In this document: positions 24,761 to 33,404 of the stretch, piece after piece
Position numbering within the stretch: the stretch's first letter is position 1
Layout of the letters: the number at the start of each line of letters is the position of its first letter
Assembly: GCF_900114215.1 (NCBI RefSeq)
Contig: NZ_FOSG01000010.1
Coordinates: 124,001 to 188,000 of the forward strand
DNA from: Streptomyces mangrovi
Lineage (GTDB): Bacteria; Actinomycetota; Actinomycetes; Streptomycetales; Streptomycetaceae
Direction: 5' to 3'
DNA length: 64,000 nucleotides
Made by a program: the position numbers and the translations under genes
The notes under the pieces: model-generated
The model's database searches: none
What the model was told of the DNA's origin: nothing
The model's input: only the letters and a program-made list of their open reading frames with translations

Positions 24761-25865
24761 GCGCGTCGCGGGCGAGCGCGGTCAGCCGGGATATCGCCCG
24801 GAAGTACTTCTTGCGGTAGCCCCCCTTGAGCATGTCCTCGCCGAAGAGCCGGTCGAACGGCACCCCGGAGGCGAGCACCGGCACCTCGCGGTCGTAGAGC
24901 CGGTCGGCCAGGACCACCAGGCGCAGCGCGGTGGATTGGTCCGGCACCGGCTGGACATCCGTGAGACAGACCGCCCGAACGCCGTCGCACAGTGCGCCGT
25001 AGCGGCTGGGGTGCACCCGGGAGAGGTGGTCCAGGAGGGAGGGGAAGTGGTCCAGGGACGCGCCGGGGGTGCGGTGCGCGGCGGCGGCCACCTCGGCCTC
25101 GCCGGCCGGCGGCGGGGCCTCGGGCAGACCGCGGTGGCGGTAGTCCTCGCCGTCGATGCGCAGCGTGCGGAAGTGCGCCGACAGGCCCTGGATCTCCCGC
25201 AGGAAGTCGGCGGCGGCGAACCGGCCCTCGCCCAGCTTGCCGGGCAGGGTGTTGGAGGTGGCCGCCAGCGCCACGCCCTCCTCGACCAGACGGCTCAGCA
25301 GGGTGGAGACCAGCACGGTGTCGCCCGGGTCGTCCAGCTCGAACTCGTCGATGCACAGCAGCCGGTGCCCGCCGAGCGTGGCCACCGTCTGCTGGAAGCC
25401 GAGCGCGCCCACCAGATTGGTCAGCTCCACGAACGTACCGAACGCCTTGCGCTCGGGCGGGGCCTCGGTGGCGTGCCACAGGGAGGCCAGCAGATGGGTC
25501 TTGCCGACGCCGTAACCGCCGTCGAGATACACCCCGCGCGGCCCGGTGGGCGCCGTCTGCCGCCCGCCGCGGCGGAACCAGCGGCGGATGCCGCCGCCCC
25601 CGCCGTCCGCCCGGTCCCCGCCGAGCCCGCCCGCGAACTCGCTCAGCACCTTCACCGCCTCGGACTGGCTGGGCCGGGAGGGGTCGGGGATGTAGTTGTC
25701 GAAGCGCACCGAGTCGAAGCGCGGCGGCGGCACCATCTCCGCGACCAGGCGGTCGGCGGGGACGTGCGGCTCGCGGTCGCACAGGGACGGCGGGGCGGCC
25801 CCGTCGGCCGCCGGACGCTCCGGTCCGGCGCTCGGGGCGGGCTTGTGGGCGGGGGAGGACGACAC
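24729..25865 (-). CDS. zapE: Cell division protein ZapE (AFG1-like ATPase)
   Basis: 378 residues. P-loop ATPase of the AFG1/ZapE family: Walker A GGYGVGKTH, Walker B LLCIDEFELDD, sensor ATSNTLPGKLG, and the C-terminal KGGYRKKYFRAISRL. In E. coli ZapE acts on the Z-ring; the actinobacterial role is less clear. It starts at GTG 25865, seven bases after a TACAGT -10, suggesting leaderless transcription; GTG 25874 is also possible. It is divergent from the reductase gene. The gene end carries GC-rich direct repeats. Confidence 0.9.
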   Translation of the reverse strand: MSSSPAHKPAPSAGPERPAADGAAPPSLCDREPHVPADRLVAEMVPPPRFDSVRFDNYIPDPSRPSQSEAVKVLSEFAGGLGGDRADGGGGGIRRWFRRGGRQTAPTGPRGVYLDGGYGVGKTHLLASLWHATEAPPERKAFGTFVELTNLVGALGFQQTVATLGGHRLLCIDEFELDDPGDTVLVSTLLSRLVEEGVALAATSNTLPGKLGEGRFAAADFLREIQGLSAHFRTLRIDGEDYRHRGLPEAPPPAGEAEVAAAAHRTPGASLDHFPSLLDHLSRVHPSRYGALCDGVRAVCLTDVQPVPDQSTALRLVVLADRLYDREVPVLASGVPFDRLFGEDMLKGGYRKKYFRAISRLTALARDARRLTGAGDGA

Positions 25866-25872
25866 TCTTATC

Positions 25873-25878
25873 ACTGTA
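25873..25878 (-). promoter_or_regulatory. Leaderless-type -10 (TACAGT) for zapE
   Basis: TACAGT on the minus strand lies seven bases before GTG 25865. Confidence 0.5.
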
Positions 25879-25918
25879 CGTGGCGTGGCGGGGCGGGAAA
25901 CACGCCGGTGGCACGTGC

Positions 25919-25924
25919 CACACT
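25919..25924 (+). promoter_or_regulatory. Leaderless-type -10 (CACACT) for the RibD-like reductase gene
   Basis: CACACT lies seven bases before ATG 25932, back to back with the zapE promoter. Confidence 0.5.
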
Positions 25925-25931
25925 GCGCCGT

Positions 25932-26807
25932 ATGCGACGTCTGTTCCCTCCTTTCGAGTACTCCGCGGCACCCACGGCGCCCACGGCCCCCGGGCCTCAG
26001 GAGTCACCGTCCGCCGGCCGGCCCTGGACGCTCGAGGAGATCGCCGACGCGTACGCCTACCCCGTCACCACCACCACCGCCGCGGCCGGGAAGGCGGGAG
26101 GGACGGGAGGGGCCGGACAGGCACCGCAGCCCTGGCTGCGCGGCAACATGGTCGCCTCCCTCGACGGCGCCGCCCACCACGGCGGACGCTCCCAGCCGCT
26201 GTCCTCGGACGCCGACATGCGGATCTTCGGGGTGCTGCGCGCCCTGGCGGACGCCGTGGTCGTCGGCGCCGAAACGGTACGCCGGGAGGGGTACCGGCCG
26301 GCCCGCCGCCGCGAGGCGTTCGCCGCCCGGCGCGAGGCGGCCGGGCAGGGGCCGGCCCCTGCCATCGCGGTCGTCAGCGCGAGCCTGGACCTGGACTTCT
26401 CCCTGCCGCTGTTCACCGAGCCATCGGTGCCCACCCTGGTGCTCACCGGCGCCGCCGCCCCGGCCGGCCGCCAGGAGGCGGCGCGCGGGGCGGGCGCGGT
26501 GGTGGTGCACGCGGGCGAGGGCGCGGAGGTGGACCCGGCGCGGGTGCCGGGAGTGCTGGCCGGGCACGGCCACACCCGGCTGCTCACCGAGGGCGGGCCG
26601 CGCCTGCTGGGCCGCTTCGCGGCCGCCGGCGTCCTGGACGAGCTGTGCCTGACCGTCTCCCCCCGGATCACCGCGGGGGACGCCGCGCGGATCCTGGACG
26701 GCCCCGGCTTCGAGACCCCCGTGGAGTACGAACTGACCTCCCTGCTGGAGGAGGACGGGTTCCTCTTCTCGCGCTACCGCCGCTCCCGGGGGCCGGCCCG
26801 GAAATGA
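25932..26807 (+). CDS. RibD C-terminal-type pyrimidine reductase family protein
   Basis: 291 residues. A stand-alone RibD reductase (dihydrofolate-reductase-like) domain: LRGNMVASLDGAAHHGGRS, SDADMRIFGVLRALADAVVV, then VGAETVRREGYRP, HTRLLTEGGPRLLGRFAAAG and VLDELCLTVSPRITAGDA. It would bind NADPH; the substrate need not be a riboflavin precursor, as no deaminase domain is present. The gene order zapE (divergent), reductase, small protein, murC, msrB is what I recall from other Streptomyces. Confidence 0.88.
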   Translation: MRRLFPPFEYSAAPTAPTAPGPQESPSAGRPWTLEEIADAYAYPVTTTTAAAGKAGGTGGAGQAPQPWLRGNMVASLDGAAHHGGRSQPLSSDADMRIFGVLRALADAVVVGAETVRREGYRPARRREAFAARREAAGQGPAPAIAVVSASLDLDFSLPLFTEPSVPTLVLTGAAAPAGRQEAARGAGAVVVHAGEGAEVDPARVPGVLAGHGHTRLLTEGGPRLLGRFAAAGVLDELCLTVSPRITAGDAARILDGPGFETPVEYELTSLLEEDGFLFSRYRRSRGPARK

Positions 26808-26947
26808 CCGGATCTGTTTGTCCGCGCCAACAAGGTGTGACGTGCACAGAATGAGATACGCAGAGTGAAATGTGCAGTCCCACACCGATGTGGGACGGGA
26901 CAGTCGTCGTACGGGTCGCCGACCCGTCAGGAGGAAGGGCACCTGCC

Positions 26948-27427
26948 GTGTTCACGTCCGTACTGATGATCGAGAAGCCGCTGGTGCCCACCGATGTCGG
27001 GCTCGTCACCACACTCCACGGCGACGAGCCCGTCTCGTTCGTCGTGCTCATGCAGCCGCGCGGCGACCAGGACCGGCTGCTGCGCGCCCTGGACGACGTG
27101 GCGCTGGGCGAGCTGGACGACGCCGTCCGCGAGGCCACCGGGCAGGACGAGGAGGAGGCGGCCGACAGTCCGGTCTCCCCGGCCGAGCGGGCGCTGGAGC
27201 ACTCGCTGGGCGCGCTGCGCGCGGCGGGGGCGGAGGCCGTCGGCCAGATCGTCCAGGACCACCCCCTGGACGTGCTCACCTCGGTGGTGGAGGAGACCGG
27301 CGCCGACGAGGTGATCGTGCTGACCGCGCCGCACCTGGTGGAGGAGTTCTTCCACCGCGACTGGGCCTCACGGGCCCGCCACAAGGTCGGCGTCCCCGTG
27401 CTCAAGCTGTTCGCCCACGGCGAGTAG
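26948..27427 (+). CDS. Conserved hypothetical protein upstream of murC
   Basis: 159 residues, acidic, no signal or membrane segment. It begins FTSVLMIEKPLVPTDVGLVT and has a C-terminal alpha/beta segment (LTSVVEETGADEVIVLTAPH, then FHRDWASRARHKVGVPVLKL) like a Rossmann or universal-stress-like fold. In databases such proteins sometimes carry a misleading indole-3-glycerol-phosphate synthase name, but no TrpC barrel is present. GTG 26948 has AGGAGGAAGG about 10 nt upstream; earlier in-frame codons lie in non-coding-like sequence. The function is unknown. Confidence 0.75.
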   Translation: MFTSVLMIEKPLVPTDVGLVTTLHGDEPVSFVVLMQPRGDQDRLLRALDDVALGELDDAVREATGQDEEEAADSPVSPAERALEHSLGALRAAGAEAVGQIVQDHPLDVLTSVVEETGADEVIVLTAPHLVEEFFHRDWASRARHKVGVPVLKLFAHGE

Positions 27428-27571
27428 GCCGGGCGCGGGCGCCGCACGCCGCCCGCGGGCACCCGGCCCGCTCGCATAGGCTGGGGCCGGGTACCCGCCG
27501 GCGGCGTGCGCGGCCCGGCCGCACCGCCGCACGGACGCCCCGGAACACCCGGAAGCATCCGAGGACGTCCG

Positions 27572-27609
27572 AGAACACACCAGAACACACCAGAACACAC
27601 CAGAACACA
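27572..27609. repeat. Four tandem 10-bp AGAACACACC repeats before murC
   Basis: GAACACACCA repeats at exact 10-bp intervals, the last unit ending GAACACAG, 45 bp before the murC start. The period equals one helical turn. Confidence 0.85.
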
Positions 27610-27654
27610 GCCCCGGCGGGCACACCGCCCGGAGCACCCCCGAAAGGACACCGC

Positions 27655-29079
27655 ATGGCGCCCGGCCTGCCGACCGCGATGGAACGACCGCACTTCATCG
27701 GCATCGGCGGAGCCGGAATGTCCGGTATCGCGAAGATCCTCGCCCGGCGCGGCGCCGAGGTCGCCGGCAGCGACGCCAGGGAGTCCGCCACCGCCGGGGC
27801 GCTGCGCGCCCTCGGGGCCACCGTCCACATCGGTCACGCCGCCGGACACCTCGCCGCCGACGCCACCGCCGTCGTCGTCTCCAGCGCCATCCGCGACGAC
27901 AACCCCGAGCTGGCCGCCGCCCGCGAGCGCGGCGTGCCCGTCGTGCACCGCTCCGACGCGCTGGCCGCTCTCATGGACGGCCTGCGCCCCATCGCCGTCG
28001 CCGGCACCCACGGCAAGACGACCACCACCTCCATGCTCGCCGTCGCCCTGGACGCGATGGGCCTGGACCCCTCGTACGCCATCGGCGGCGACCTCGACGG
28101 CCCCGGCACCAACGCCCGGCACGGCGGCGGGGAGATCTTCGTCGCCGAGGCCGACGAGAGCGACCGCAGCTTCCACAAGTACGCCCCCGAGGTGGCGATC
28201 GTCCTCAACGTGGAACTGGACCACCACGCCAACTACGCCTCGATGGAGGAGATCCACGAGTCGTTCCTCACCTTCGCCGACCGCGTCCGTCCCGGCGGCA
28301 CCCTGGTGGTCAGCGCCGACCACGACGGCGCCCGCGAGTTCACCGCCCGCCTGCGCGCCCGCGCCGCCGAGGACGCCCGGGACCTGCGGATCGTCACCTA
28401 CGGCGAGGCCGAGGACGCCGGCGTACGCGTCCTCAAGGTCCTCCCGCAGGGGCTGACCAGCGAGGTCACCGCCGTCCTCGACGGTGCGCAGCACACCTTC
28501 ACCGTCTCCGTCCCCGGCCGCCACTACGCCCACAACGCCGTCGCCGCACTGGCCGCCGGAGCGGCGCTGGGCGTCCCGGCCGGCGACCTGGCCGCGGCGC
28601 TGGCCTCCTACACCGGCGTCAACCGCCGCCTCCAGCCCAAGGGCGAGGCGCGCGGAGTGCGGGTCATCGACTCCTACGCCCACCACCCCACCGAGATGAC
28701 CGCCGACATCGAGGCCATCCGGGGCGCGGCCGCGGGCGGCCGGGTGCTGGTCCTCTTCCAGCCGCACCTGTTCAGCCGCACCCGGGAGCTGGGAGCGGAG
28801 ATGGGGCAGGCCCTGGCGCTGACCGACGCCTCGGTCGTCCTGGACGTCTACCCGGCCCGCGAGGACCCGATCCCGGGCGTCACCAGCGCCGTCATCACCG
28901 ACGCCGCCCTGGCCGCGGGCGCGGACGCGCGGCCCGAGTCCGACAGACAGGCCGCCGCCGCCCTGATCGCCGGAATGGCCGAGCCCGGCGATCTCGTTCT
29001 CACCATGGGAGCGGGCGACGTCACCGAACTCGGCGCGACGGTGCTGGAGCGGCTGGCCGCCCGTCCGGCGAACCGATAG
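27655..29079 (+). CDS. murC: UDP-N-acetylmuramate--L-alanine ligase
   Basis: 474 residues. ATP-dependent addition of L-Ala to UDP-MurNAc in the cytoplasm, the first peptide step of peptidoglycan synthesis. Motifs: N-terminal HFIGIGGAGMSGIAKILARR (nucleotide-sugar binding), ATP loop AGTHGKTTTTSM, EADESDRSF, NVELDHHANY, HNAVAALAAGAALG, and RRLQPKGEARGVRVIDSYAH with the conserved HHPTE. The start ATG 27655 follows AAAGGA. murC sits apart from the main division cluster, next to msrB. A possible TAGGCT -10 lies at 27477-27482, making a leader of about 170 nt that contains the 10-bp tandem repeats. Confidence 0.96.
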   Translation: MAPGLPTAMERPHFIGIGGAGMSGIAKILARRGAEVAGSDARESATAGALRALGATVHIGHAAGHLAADATAVVVSSAIRDDNPELAAARERGVPVVHRSDALAALMDGLRPIAVAGTHGKTTTTSMLAVALDAMGLDPSYAIGGDLDGPGTNARHGGGEIFVAEADESDRSFHKYAPEVAIVLNVELDHHANYASMEEIHESFLTFADRVRPGGTLVVSADHDGAREFTARLRARAAEDARDLRIVTYGEAEDAGVRVLKVLPQGLTSEVTAVLDGAQHTFTVSVPGRHYAHNAVAALAAGAALGVPAGDLAAALASYTGVNRRLQPKGEARGVRVIDSYAHHPTEMTADIEAIRGAAAGGRVLVLFQPHLFSRTRELGAEMGQALALTDASVVLDVYPAREDPIPGVTSAVITDAALAAGADARPESDRQAAAALIAGMAEPGDLVLTMGAGDVTELGATVLERLAARPANR

Positions 29080-29095
29080 GGCCGAGGAGAGATCC

Positions 29096-29503
29096 ATGGG
29101 TTACGAGATCGACAAGAGCGACGAGCAGTGGCGGCAGGAGCTCAGCCCCGCCGAGTACCACGTGCTGCGCGAGGCGGGCACCGAGCCGGCCTTCACCGGT
29201 GAGTACAACCACACCAAGACCACCGGCGTCTACCAGTGCCGCGCCTGCGGGGCCGAGCTGTTCCGCTCCGACACCAAGTTCGAGTCCCACTGCGGCTGGC
29301 CCAGCTTCTTCGACCCGGCCGACTCCTCGGCCGTCGAACTGCTGGAGGACCGCTCCCACGGCATGGTCCGCACCGAGGTGCGCTGCGCGCGCTGCGGCTC
29401 CCACCTGGGCCACGTCTTCCGCGGCGAGGGCTACCCGACCCCGACGGACGAGCGCTACTGCATCAACTCCGTCTCCCTGAAACTGGCGCCCGAGGAGGGC
29501 TGA
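29096..29503 (+). CDS. msrB: Peptide-methionine (R)-S-oxide reductase
   Basis: 135 residues. Reduces methionine-R-sulfoxide in proteins. The zinc-binding pairs C48/C51 (CRAC) and C97/C100 (CARC) and the catalytic C122 in RYCINSVS are present, as is HCGWPSF with C66, a likely resolving Cys. It begins 16 bases after murC with GAGGAGAG before the ATG, so it is co-transcribed with murC. A strong hairpin follows the stop. Confidence 0.96.
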   Translation: MGYEIDKSDEQWRQELSPAEYHVLREAGTEPAFTGEYNHTKTTGVYQCRACGAELFRSDTKFESHCGWPSFFDPADSSAVELLEDRSHGMVRTEVRCARCGSHLGHVFRGEGYPTPTDERYCINSVSLKLAPEEG

Positions 29504-29514
29504 CGAGCCCCGAG

Positions 29515-29560
29515 CCGGTCCCGAGCCCGCCCCGCCCGCGCGAGGCGGGCTCGGAACCGG
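29515..29560. terminator. Bidirectional terminator between msrB and treZ
   Basis: A 17-bp stem with one mismatch (29515-29531 with 29544-29560) and a 12-nt loop lies between the convergent stops. Confidence 0.8.
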
Positions 29561-29569
29561 GCGGCCGGA

Positions 29570-31309
29570 CTACCGCAGCACCGCCGCCGAGTGCGGGCCC
29601 AGCCGCAGCAGGCCGTCGCCCTCCGGGGCCTCGCACTCGCCCCAGGAGGCCAGCTCGGCGGCGGTGTGCACCGACAGGGGGATCTCGGCGGTGCCCTCCT
29701 CGGCCAGGTTCACCGCCACGTGCAGCCCGCCGTGGCGCATGCACAGCCAGCGCCGCTCCTCGTCGTGGGCGACGTGGACGTCCACCAGCCGGGTGCGGGG
29801 CGAGACATGGGCGCGGCGCAGCGCGATGAGCGCGCGGTGCCAGGCCAGCAGGCCGGCGTGCGGCTCGCGGTGCGGCTCGTCCCAGTCCAGGCAGGAGCGC
29901 AGCCGGGTGGCCGGGTCCTGCGGATCGGGTACGTCCGCCTCCGACCAGCCGTGCGCGGCGAACTCCCGCCGCCGCCCCCGCCGTACCGCCTCGGCCAGCT
30001 CCGGGTCCCGGTGGTCGGTGAAGTACTGCCAGGGGGTGCGCGCCCCCCACTCCTCGCCCATGAACAGCATCGGCGTGTACGGCCCGCACAGCACCAGCGC
30101 CGCCGCGCAGGCCGCCAGGCCGGGGGAGAGGTGGGAAGCGAGCCGGTCGCCGCGGGCCCGGTTGCCGATCTGGTCGTGCGTCTGGGCGTAGGCGAGGAAG
30201 CGGTGGGCCTCGGTGGCGGTGCGGTCCACCGCCATGCCGTGACGGCGGCCCCGGAAGGAGGAGTAGCTGCCGTCATGGAAGAACGCGCCGGTCAGCGACT
30301 TGGCCAGGGCCGCCAGCGGGGCGCGGGCGAAGTCGGCGTAGTAGCCCTGCGTCTCGCCGGTCAGCGCGGTGTGCAGGGCGTGGTGGATGTCGTCGTCCCA
30401 CTGGGCGTCCATACCCAGCCCGTGCGCCTCGCGCGGCGCGGTGGTGCGCGGGTCGTTGCGGTCGGACTCGGCGATCAGGAACAGCGGGCGGCCCAGCTCG
30501 GCCGACAGGCCGTCCACGGACGCCGACAGCTCGGCCAGGAAGTGCTCGGCCCGCTCGTCGATCAGCGCGTGCACCGCGTCCAGCCGCAGCCCGTCCAGCC
30601 GGTAGTCGCGCAGGAAGGCCAGCGCGCTGCCGGTGAAGTACGCCCGCACCTCGTCCGAGCCGGGCGCGTCCAGGTTGACCGCCGCCCCCCACGGGGTGTG
30701 GTGGCGCTCGGTGAAGTACGGGCCGAACTCCGGCAGCCGGTTGCCCGACGGGCCCAGGTGGTTGTGGACCACGTCCAGGACCACGCCCAGCCCGTGGCCG
30801 TGCGCGGCGTCCACGAACCGCTTCAGGCCCTCGGGCCCGCCGTAGGGCTCGTGCACCGCCCAGGGCGCCACCCCGTCGTAGCCCCAGCCGTGGACGCCGG
30901 GGAAGGGGCTGACCGGCATCAGCTCGACATGGGTGACGCCCAGGTCGGCCAGATGGCCCAGCCGGCCGGCCGCCGCGTCGAAGGTGCCCGCCTCGGTGAA
31001 GGTGCCGACGTGCAGCTCGTACAGGACCGCGCCGTCCAGGCCGAGCCCCTCCCAGTCGTGCCGCCAGACGTACGCCTCCTGGTCCACCACCGCGGCGAGC
31101 CCGTCCGGGCCGTCGGGCAGCCGGCGGGCGCGGGGGTCGGGCAGAACGGGTCCGTCGTCGACCGCGAAGCCGTAGCGGGTCCCGTGCCCGGCGGACGCCT
31201 CGGCCCGCCACCACCCCTCGCGCTCCGGGTCGCGGTGCATGGGGTGCTCCTCGCCCCCCGCGTGCAGCGCGACCCGTCGCGCGTGTGGCGCCCACACCTC
31301 GAACAACAC
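29570..31309 (-). CDS. treZ: Malto-oligosyltrehalose trehalohydrolase
   Basis: 579 residues. Releases trehalose from maltooligosyl-trehalose, the last step of the TreX-TreY-TreZ route. An N-terminal beta-sandwich (MLFEVWAPHARRVALHAGG) is followed by a GH13 barrel: LYELHVGTFTEAGTFDAA, DVVHNHLGPSGN, nucleophile Asp in DGLRLDAVHAL, acid/base Glu in LFLIAESDRND, and TS-stabilising Asp in QTHDQIGNRARG. The start GTG 31309 has GGAGAT about 7 nt upstream. treZ is separated from treY by the LPMO gene, so it probably has its own promoter in the 200-bp gap before the FHA gene. Confidence 0.95.
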   Translation of the reverse strand: MLFEVWAPHARRVALHAGGEEHPMHRDPEREGWWRAEASAGHGTRYGFAVDDGPVLPDPRARRLPDGPDGLAAVVDQEAYVWRHDWEGLGLDGAVLYELHVGTFTEAGTFDAAAGRLGHLADLGVTHVELMPVSPFPGVHGWGYDGVAPWAVHEPYGGPEGLKRFVDAAHGHGLGVVLDVVHNHLGPSGNRLPEFGPYFTERHHTPWGAAVNLDAPGSDEVRAYFTGSALAFLRDYRLDGLRLDAVHALIDERAEHFLAELSASVDGLSAELGRPLFLIAESDRNDPRTTAPREAHGLGMDAQWDDDIHHALHTALTGETQGYYADFARAPLAALAKSLTGAFFHDGSYSSFRGRRHGMAVDRTATEAHRFLAYAQTHDQIGNRARGDRLASHLSPGLAACAAALVLCGPYTPMLFMGEEWGARTPWQYFTDHRDPELAEAVRRGRRREFAAHGWSEADVPDPQDPATRLRSCLDWDEPHREPHAGLLAWHRALIALRRAHVSPRTRLVDVHVAHDEERRWLCMRHGGLHVAVNLAEEGTAEIPLSVHTAAELASWGECEAPEGDGLLRLGPHSAAVLR

Positions 31310-31513
31310 CGCAGATCTCCTTCGGCCGACGGCACCTCAGGGGACCAGCATGCCCGTTCGGCGGCCCTCCGCCGGGGATGTCGTACGGCGCCGCACGATG
31401 TCGGGGGGCCTGGCGACGGTGTGACGAAGCCACCGGAGCCGCCCGAAGCCCGTCCGCTGCTTCGCCCGGAGCGGGCTGGACAGCTCCGGTGCGGGTCCGG
31501 AGAATGACGGGTC

Positions 31514-32056
31514 ATGGCATCTGTGGAGTCCCGGGCGATCCCGCCGCGTCCGTCGGAGGAGGACCGGGAACGCGCCCTGGAGGTGCTGCGCGAGAGCGCG
31601 GCCGAGGGACGGGTGTCGAACGGGACGTTCGAGCACCGGATGGATCTGATTCTCACCGCCCGCCGCTCCGACGAGATCGAGGCGGCGGTGCACGACCTGC
31701 GCCCCCGGCCGCCGGAGCCGGCGCTCATCAGGTTCGTCGGCGCGGTCTCGGCGCTGCCCGGGCGGCTGCGGCGGGCCTGGCAGACGGCCCGGCTGCCGGA
31801 GCTGATGCTGCCCGCGCCCGGCCCGTACCCGATGAGCATCGGCCGTGCGCCCGGTTCGGTGCTGCGGCTGAGCGACGAGACGGTGTCCCGGACGCACGCC
31901 CAGCTGCACAGCTCGGCGCGGGGTTGGACACTGCGCGATCTGGGCTCCTCCAACGGCACCTGGGTCAACGGCCGCCGGGTGACCGGATCGGTGAGCGTGC
32001 GTCCGGGGGACCATGTGCGGTTCGGGCGGGTCAGCTTCCGCCTCGGCAGCCGCTGA
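31514..32056 (+). CDS. DUF1707-FHA domain protein
   Basis: 180 residues. Residues about 8-65 are a DUF1707 module (RALEVLRESAAEGRVSNGTF, then HRMDLILTARRSDEIEAAV), and about 105-178 a forkhead-associated domain with the phosphothreonine-binding signature (SIGRAPGSVLRLSDETVSRT, HAQLH, LGSSNGTWVNG, VRPGDHVRFG). It would bind Ser/Thr-kinase-phosphorylated partners. It lies alone, divergent from treZ and convergent with the LPMO gene. The ATG at 31514 has no strong ribosome site. Confidence 0.9.
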   Translation: MASVESRAIPPRPSEEDRERALEVLRESAAEGRVSNGTFEHRMDLILTARRSDEIEAAVHDLRPRPPEPALIRFVGAVSALPGRLRRAWQTARLPELMLPAPGPYPMSIGRAPGSVLRLSDETVSRTHAQLHSSARGWTLRDLGSSNGTWVNGRRVTGSVSVRPGDHVRFGRVSFRLGSR

Positions 32057-32103
32057 CCCGCCCTCACCTCTCATTCGGTGCCCGCGCGGGGCGGGCGCCG
32101 CGA

Positions 32104-33246
32104 TCAGTGCGGCATGCAGTGCGGTGCGGACGGGTCGCCCGCTCCGCCGTTCACCACGTAGCCGAAGGTCGCCGACTGCCCCGGTGCCAGAGTCGAGTCC
32201 TGCTGACTCTGGGCGTAGACGTTGGCGCCGTCGTAGGTGGGCGAGGCGTTCCACAGGCTGTCCACCCGCTGACCGGAGGCCAGTTCGAAGTGGACGGTCC
32301 AGCCGCTCAGGGCGGTGTCGCCGCGGTTGGTGACGGTCACCTCGCCCTGGTGGCCGCTGCCCCAGTCGTTGACCTTGCGGATGGCGGCGGTGCAGGAGGC
32401 CGTGCCCGGGTCGGTGGGCTCCTCACCGGGGTCGGTCGGCTCCTCGCCCGGGTCGCCCGGGTCCTCGCCGCCGTCCGAGCCGGGGAAGACCACCTCGCCG
32501 TTGCCGCCGTCGAAGGCGACGTCGGAGCAGCTGTAGAAGGTCTCGTTGCTGTCCGAGCGCGACCAGACCATGTAGATGATGTGGCGGCCGCTCTTGTTCG
32601 CCGGGAGGGCGCTGGTCCAGGTGTACTTGCCGTCGATGGTGCCGACCGAGCCGGACAGCTGCGGGTCGGTCACCGAGGCGAAGGGCTGGTCCTCCAGGTC
32701 GTCCCAGCCCAGCGGCTGGTTCGGGTCGTAGCCGTCCTTGGTGACGTAGAGGTGGAAGGTGCCCGGGTGGGCGGCCCACGCGTTGTAGGCGAACTGCATC
32801 TGGGCGCCGGAGGTCAGCCGGGTGTACGGCCAGTCGGAGCGGGCCTGGTTGAAGGCGGTGAAGTCGTACGGGCCGCCGGTGCCGCCGCTGCACAGCTCAC
32901 CGTCGGGGATGAAGCCCTCGGTGCGTCCGGCGCCGTCGGAGCGGAGCACGGCGAACCAGTTGTAGAACGGGGTGGACCCGCCCTGGGCCAGGGCGTCCGC
33001 GCAGGCGGGGTTGTCCGGCTGGAGCGCGCCGGAGGAGGTGTGGGCGTTCTCCCAGCACAGGTAGGTGCGGCTGCCCGGGTTCATGGGCGCGCCGTGTGCC
33101 TGGGCCTTGCCCGCGGGGAGGAAGAACACCAGGCACAGGGCCGGCAGTGCGGCCAGCAGCGTCAGCAGGACGCCTCTGCGGGGGCGGCTCATTCTTGGTG
33201 TGGACATGCCATTCATGGCGGGCATGCCGTCTAAGCGTGTCGTCAT
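32104..33246 (-). CDS. Secreted lytic polysaccharide monooxygenase, AA10 with CBM2 (cellulose-active type)
   Basis: 380 residues. Signal peptide to AQA (residue 50), leaving His51 as the mature N-terminal residue of the copper His-brace; the second ligand is H160 in NAWAAHPGTFHLY. Strong resemblance to the Streptomyces CelS2 group (GSRTYLCWENAHT, PFYNWFAVLRSDG, VWSRSDSNETFYSCSDV). A Pro/Glu/Asp-rich linker (two EEPTDPG units) joins a C-terminal CBM2 (CTAAIRKVNDWGSGHQGEVT to the final Cys). It oxidatively cleaves crystalline cellulose outside the cell. ATG 33246 is taken; ATGs at 33225 and 33207 are alternatives. A CebR palindrome 50 bp upstream indicates induction by cellobiose or cellotriose. 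Confidence 0.93.
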   Translation of the reverse strand: MTTRLDGMPAMNGMSTPRMSRPRRGVLLTLLAALPALCLVFFLPAGKAQAHGAPMNPGSRTYLCWENAHTSSGALQPDNPACADALAQGGSTPFYNWFAVLRSDGAGRTEGFIPDGELCSGGTGGPYDFTAFNQARSDWPYTRLTSGAQMQFAYNAWAAHPGTFHLYVTKDGYDPNQPLGWDDLEDQPFASVTDPQLSGSVGTIDGKYTWTSALPANKSGRHIIYMVWSRSDSNETFYSCSDVAFDGGNGEVVFPGSDGGEDPGDPGEEPTDPGEEPTDPGTASCTAAIRKVNDWGSGHQGEVTVTNRGDTALSGWTVHFELASGQRVDSLWNASPTYDGANVYAQSQQDSTLAPGQSATFGYVVNGGAGDPSAPHCMPH

Positions 33247-33294
33247 CGTGCCGGAGGTCCCTTCAAGCACGTGTGGGGGTGGGACTATGATGGA

Positions 33295-33308
33295 TGGGAG
33301 CGCTCCCA
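33295..33308. promoter_or_regulatory. CebR operator
   Basis: Perfect 14-bp palindrome TGGGAGCGCTCCCA, the known recognition sequence of the cellulose-utilisation repressor CebR in Streptomyces, just upstream of the LPMO start. Confidence 0.9.
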
Positions 33309-33404
33309 TCTCCAGGTGAAGGTAGCGCGGGGGCCGGTGCGTGTAAATGCTCCGTTCACATCCGACGGAAATTCCCTACCGGGAGGGCGGCCTCCCGGTG
33401 CTCC

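Noticed and set aside
24538..26007. 951-codon minus-strand frame joining the PhoX-like protein to sequence opposite the reductase gene
   Set aside because: The upstream part overlaps zapE in another frame and is compositionally a shadow; the Tat signal start at 24537 is clear.
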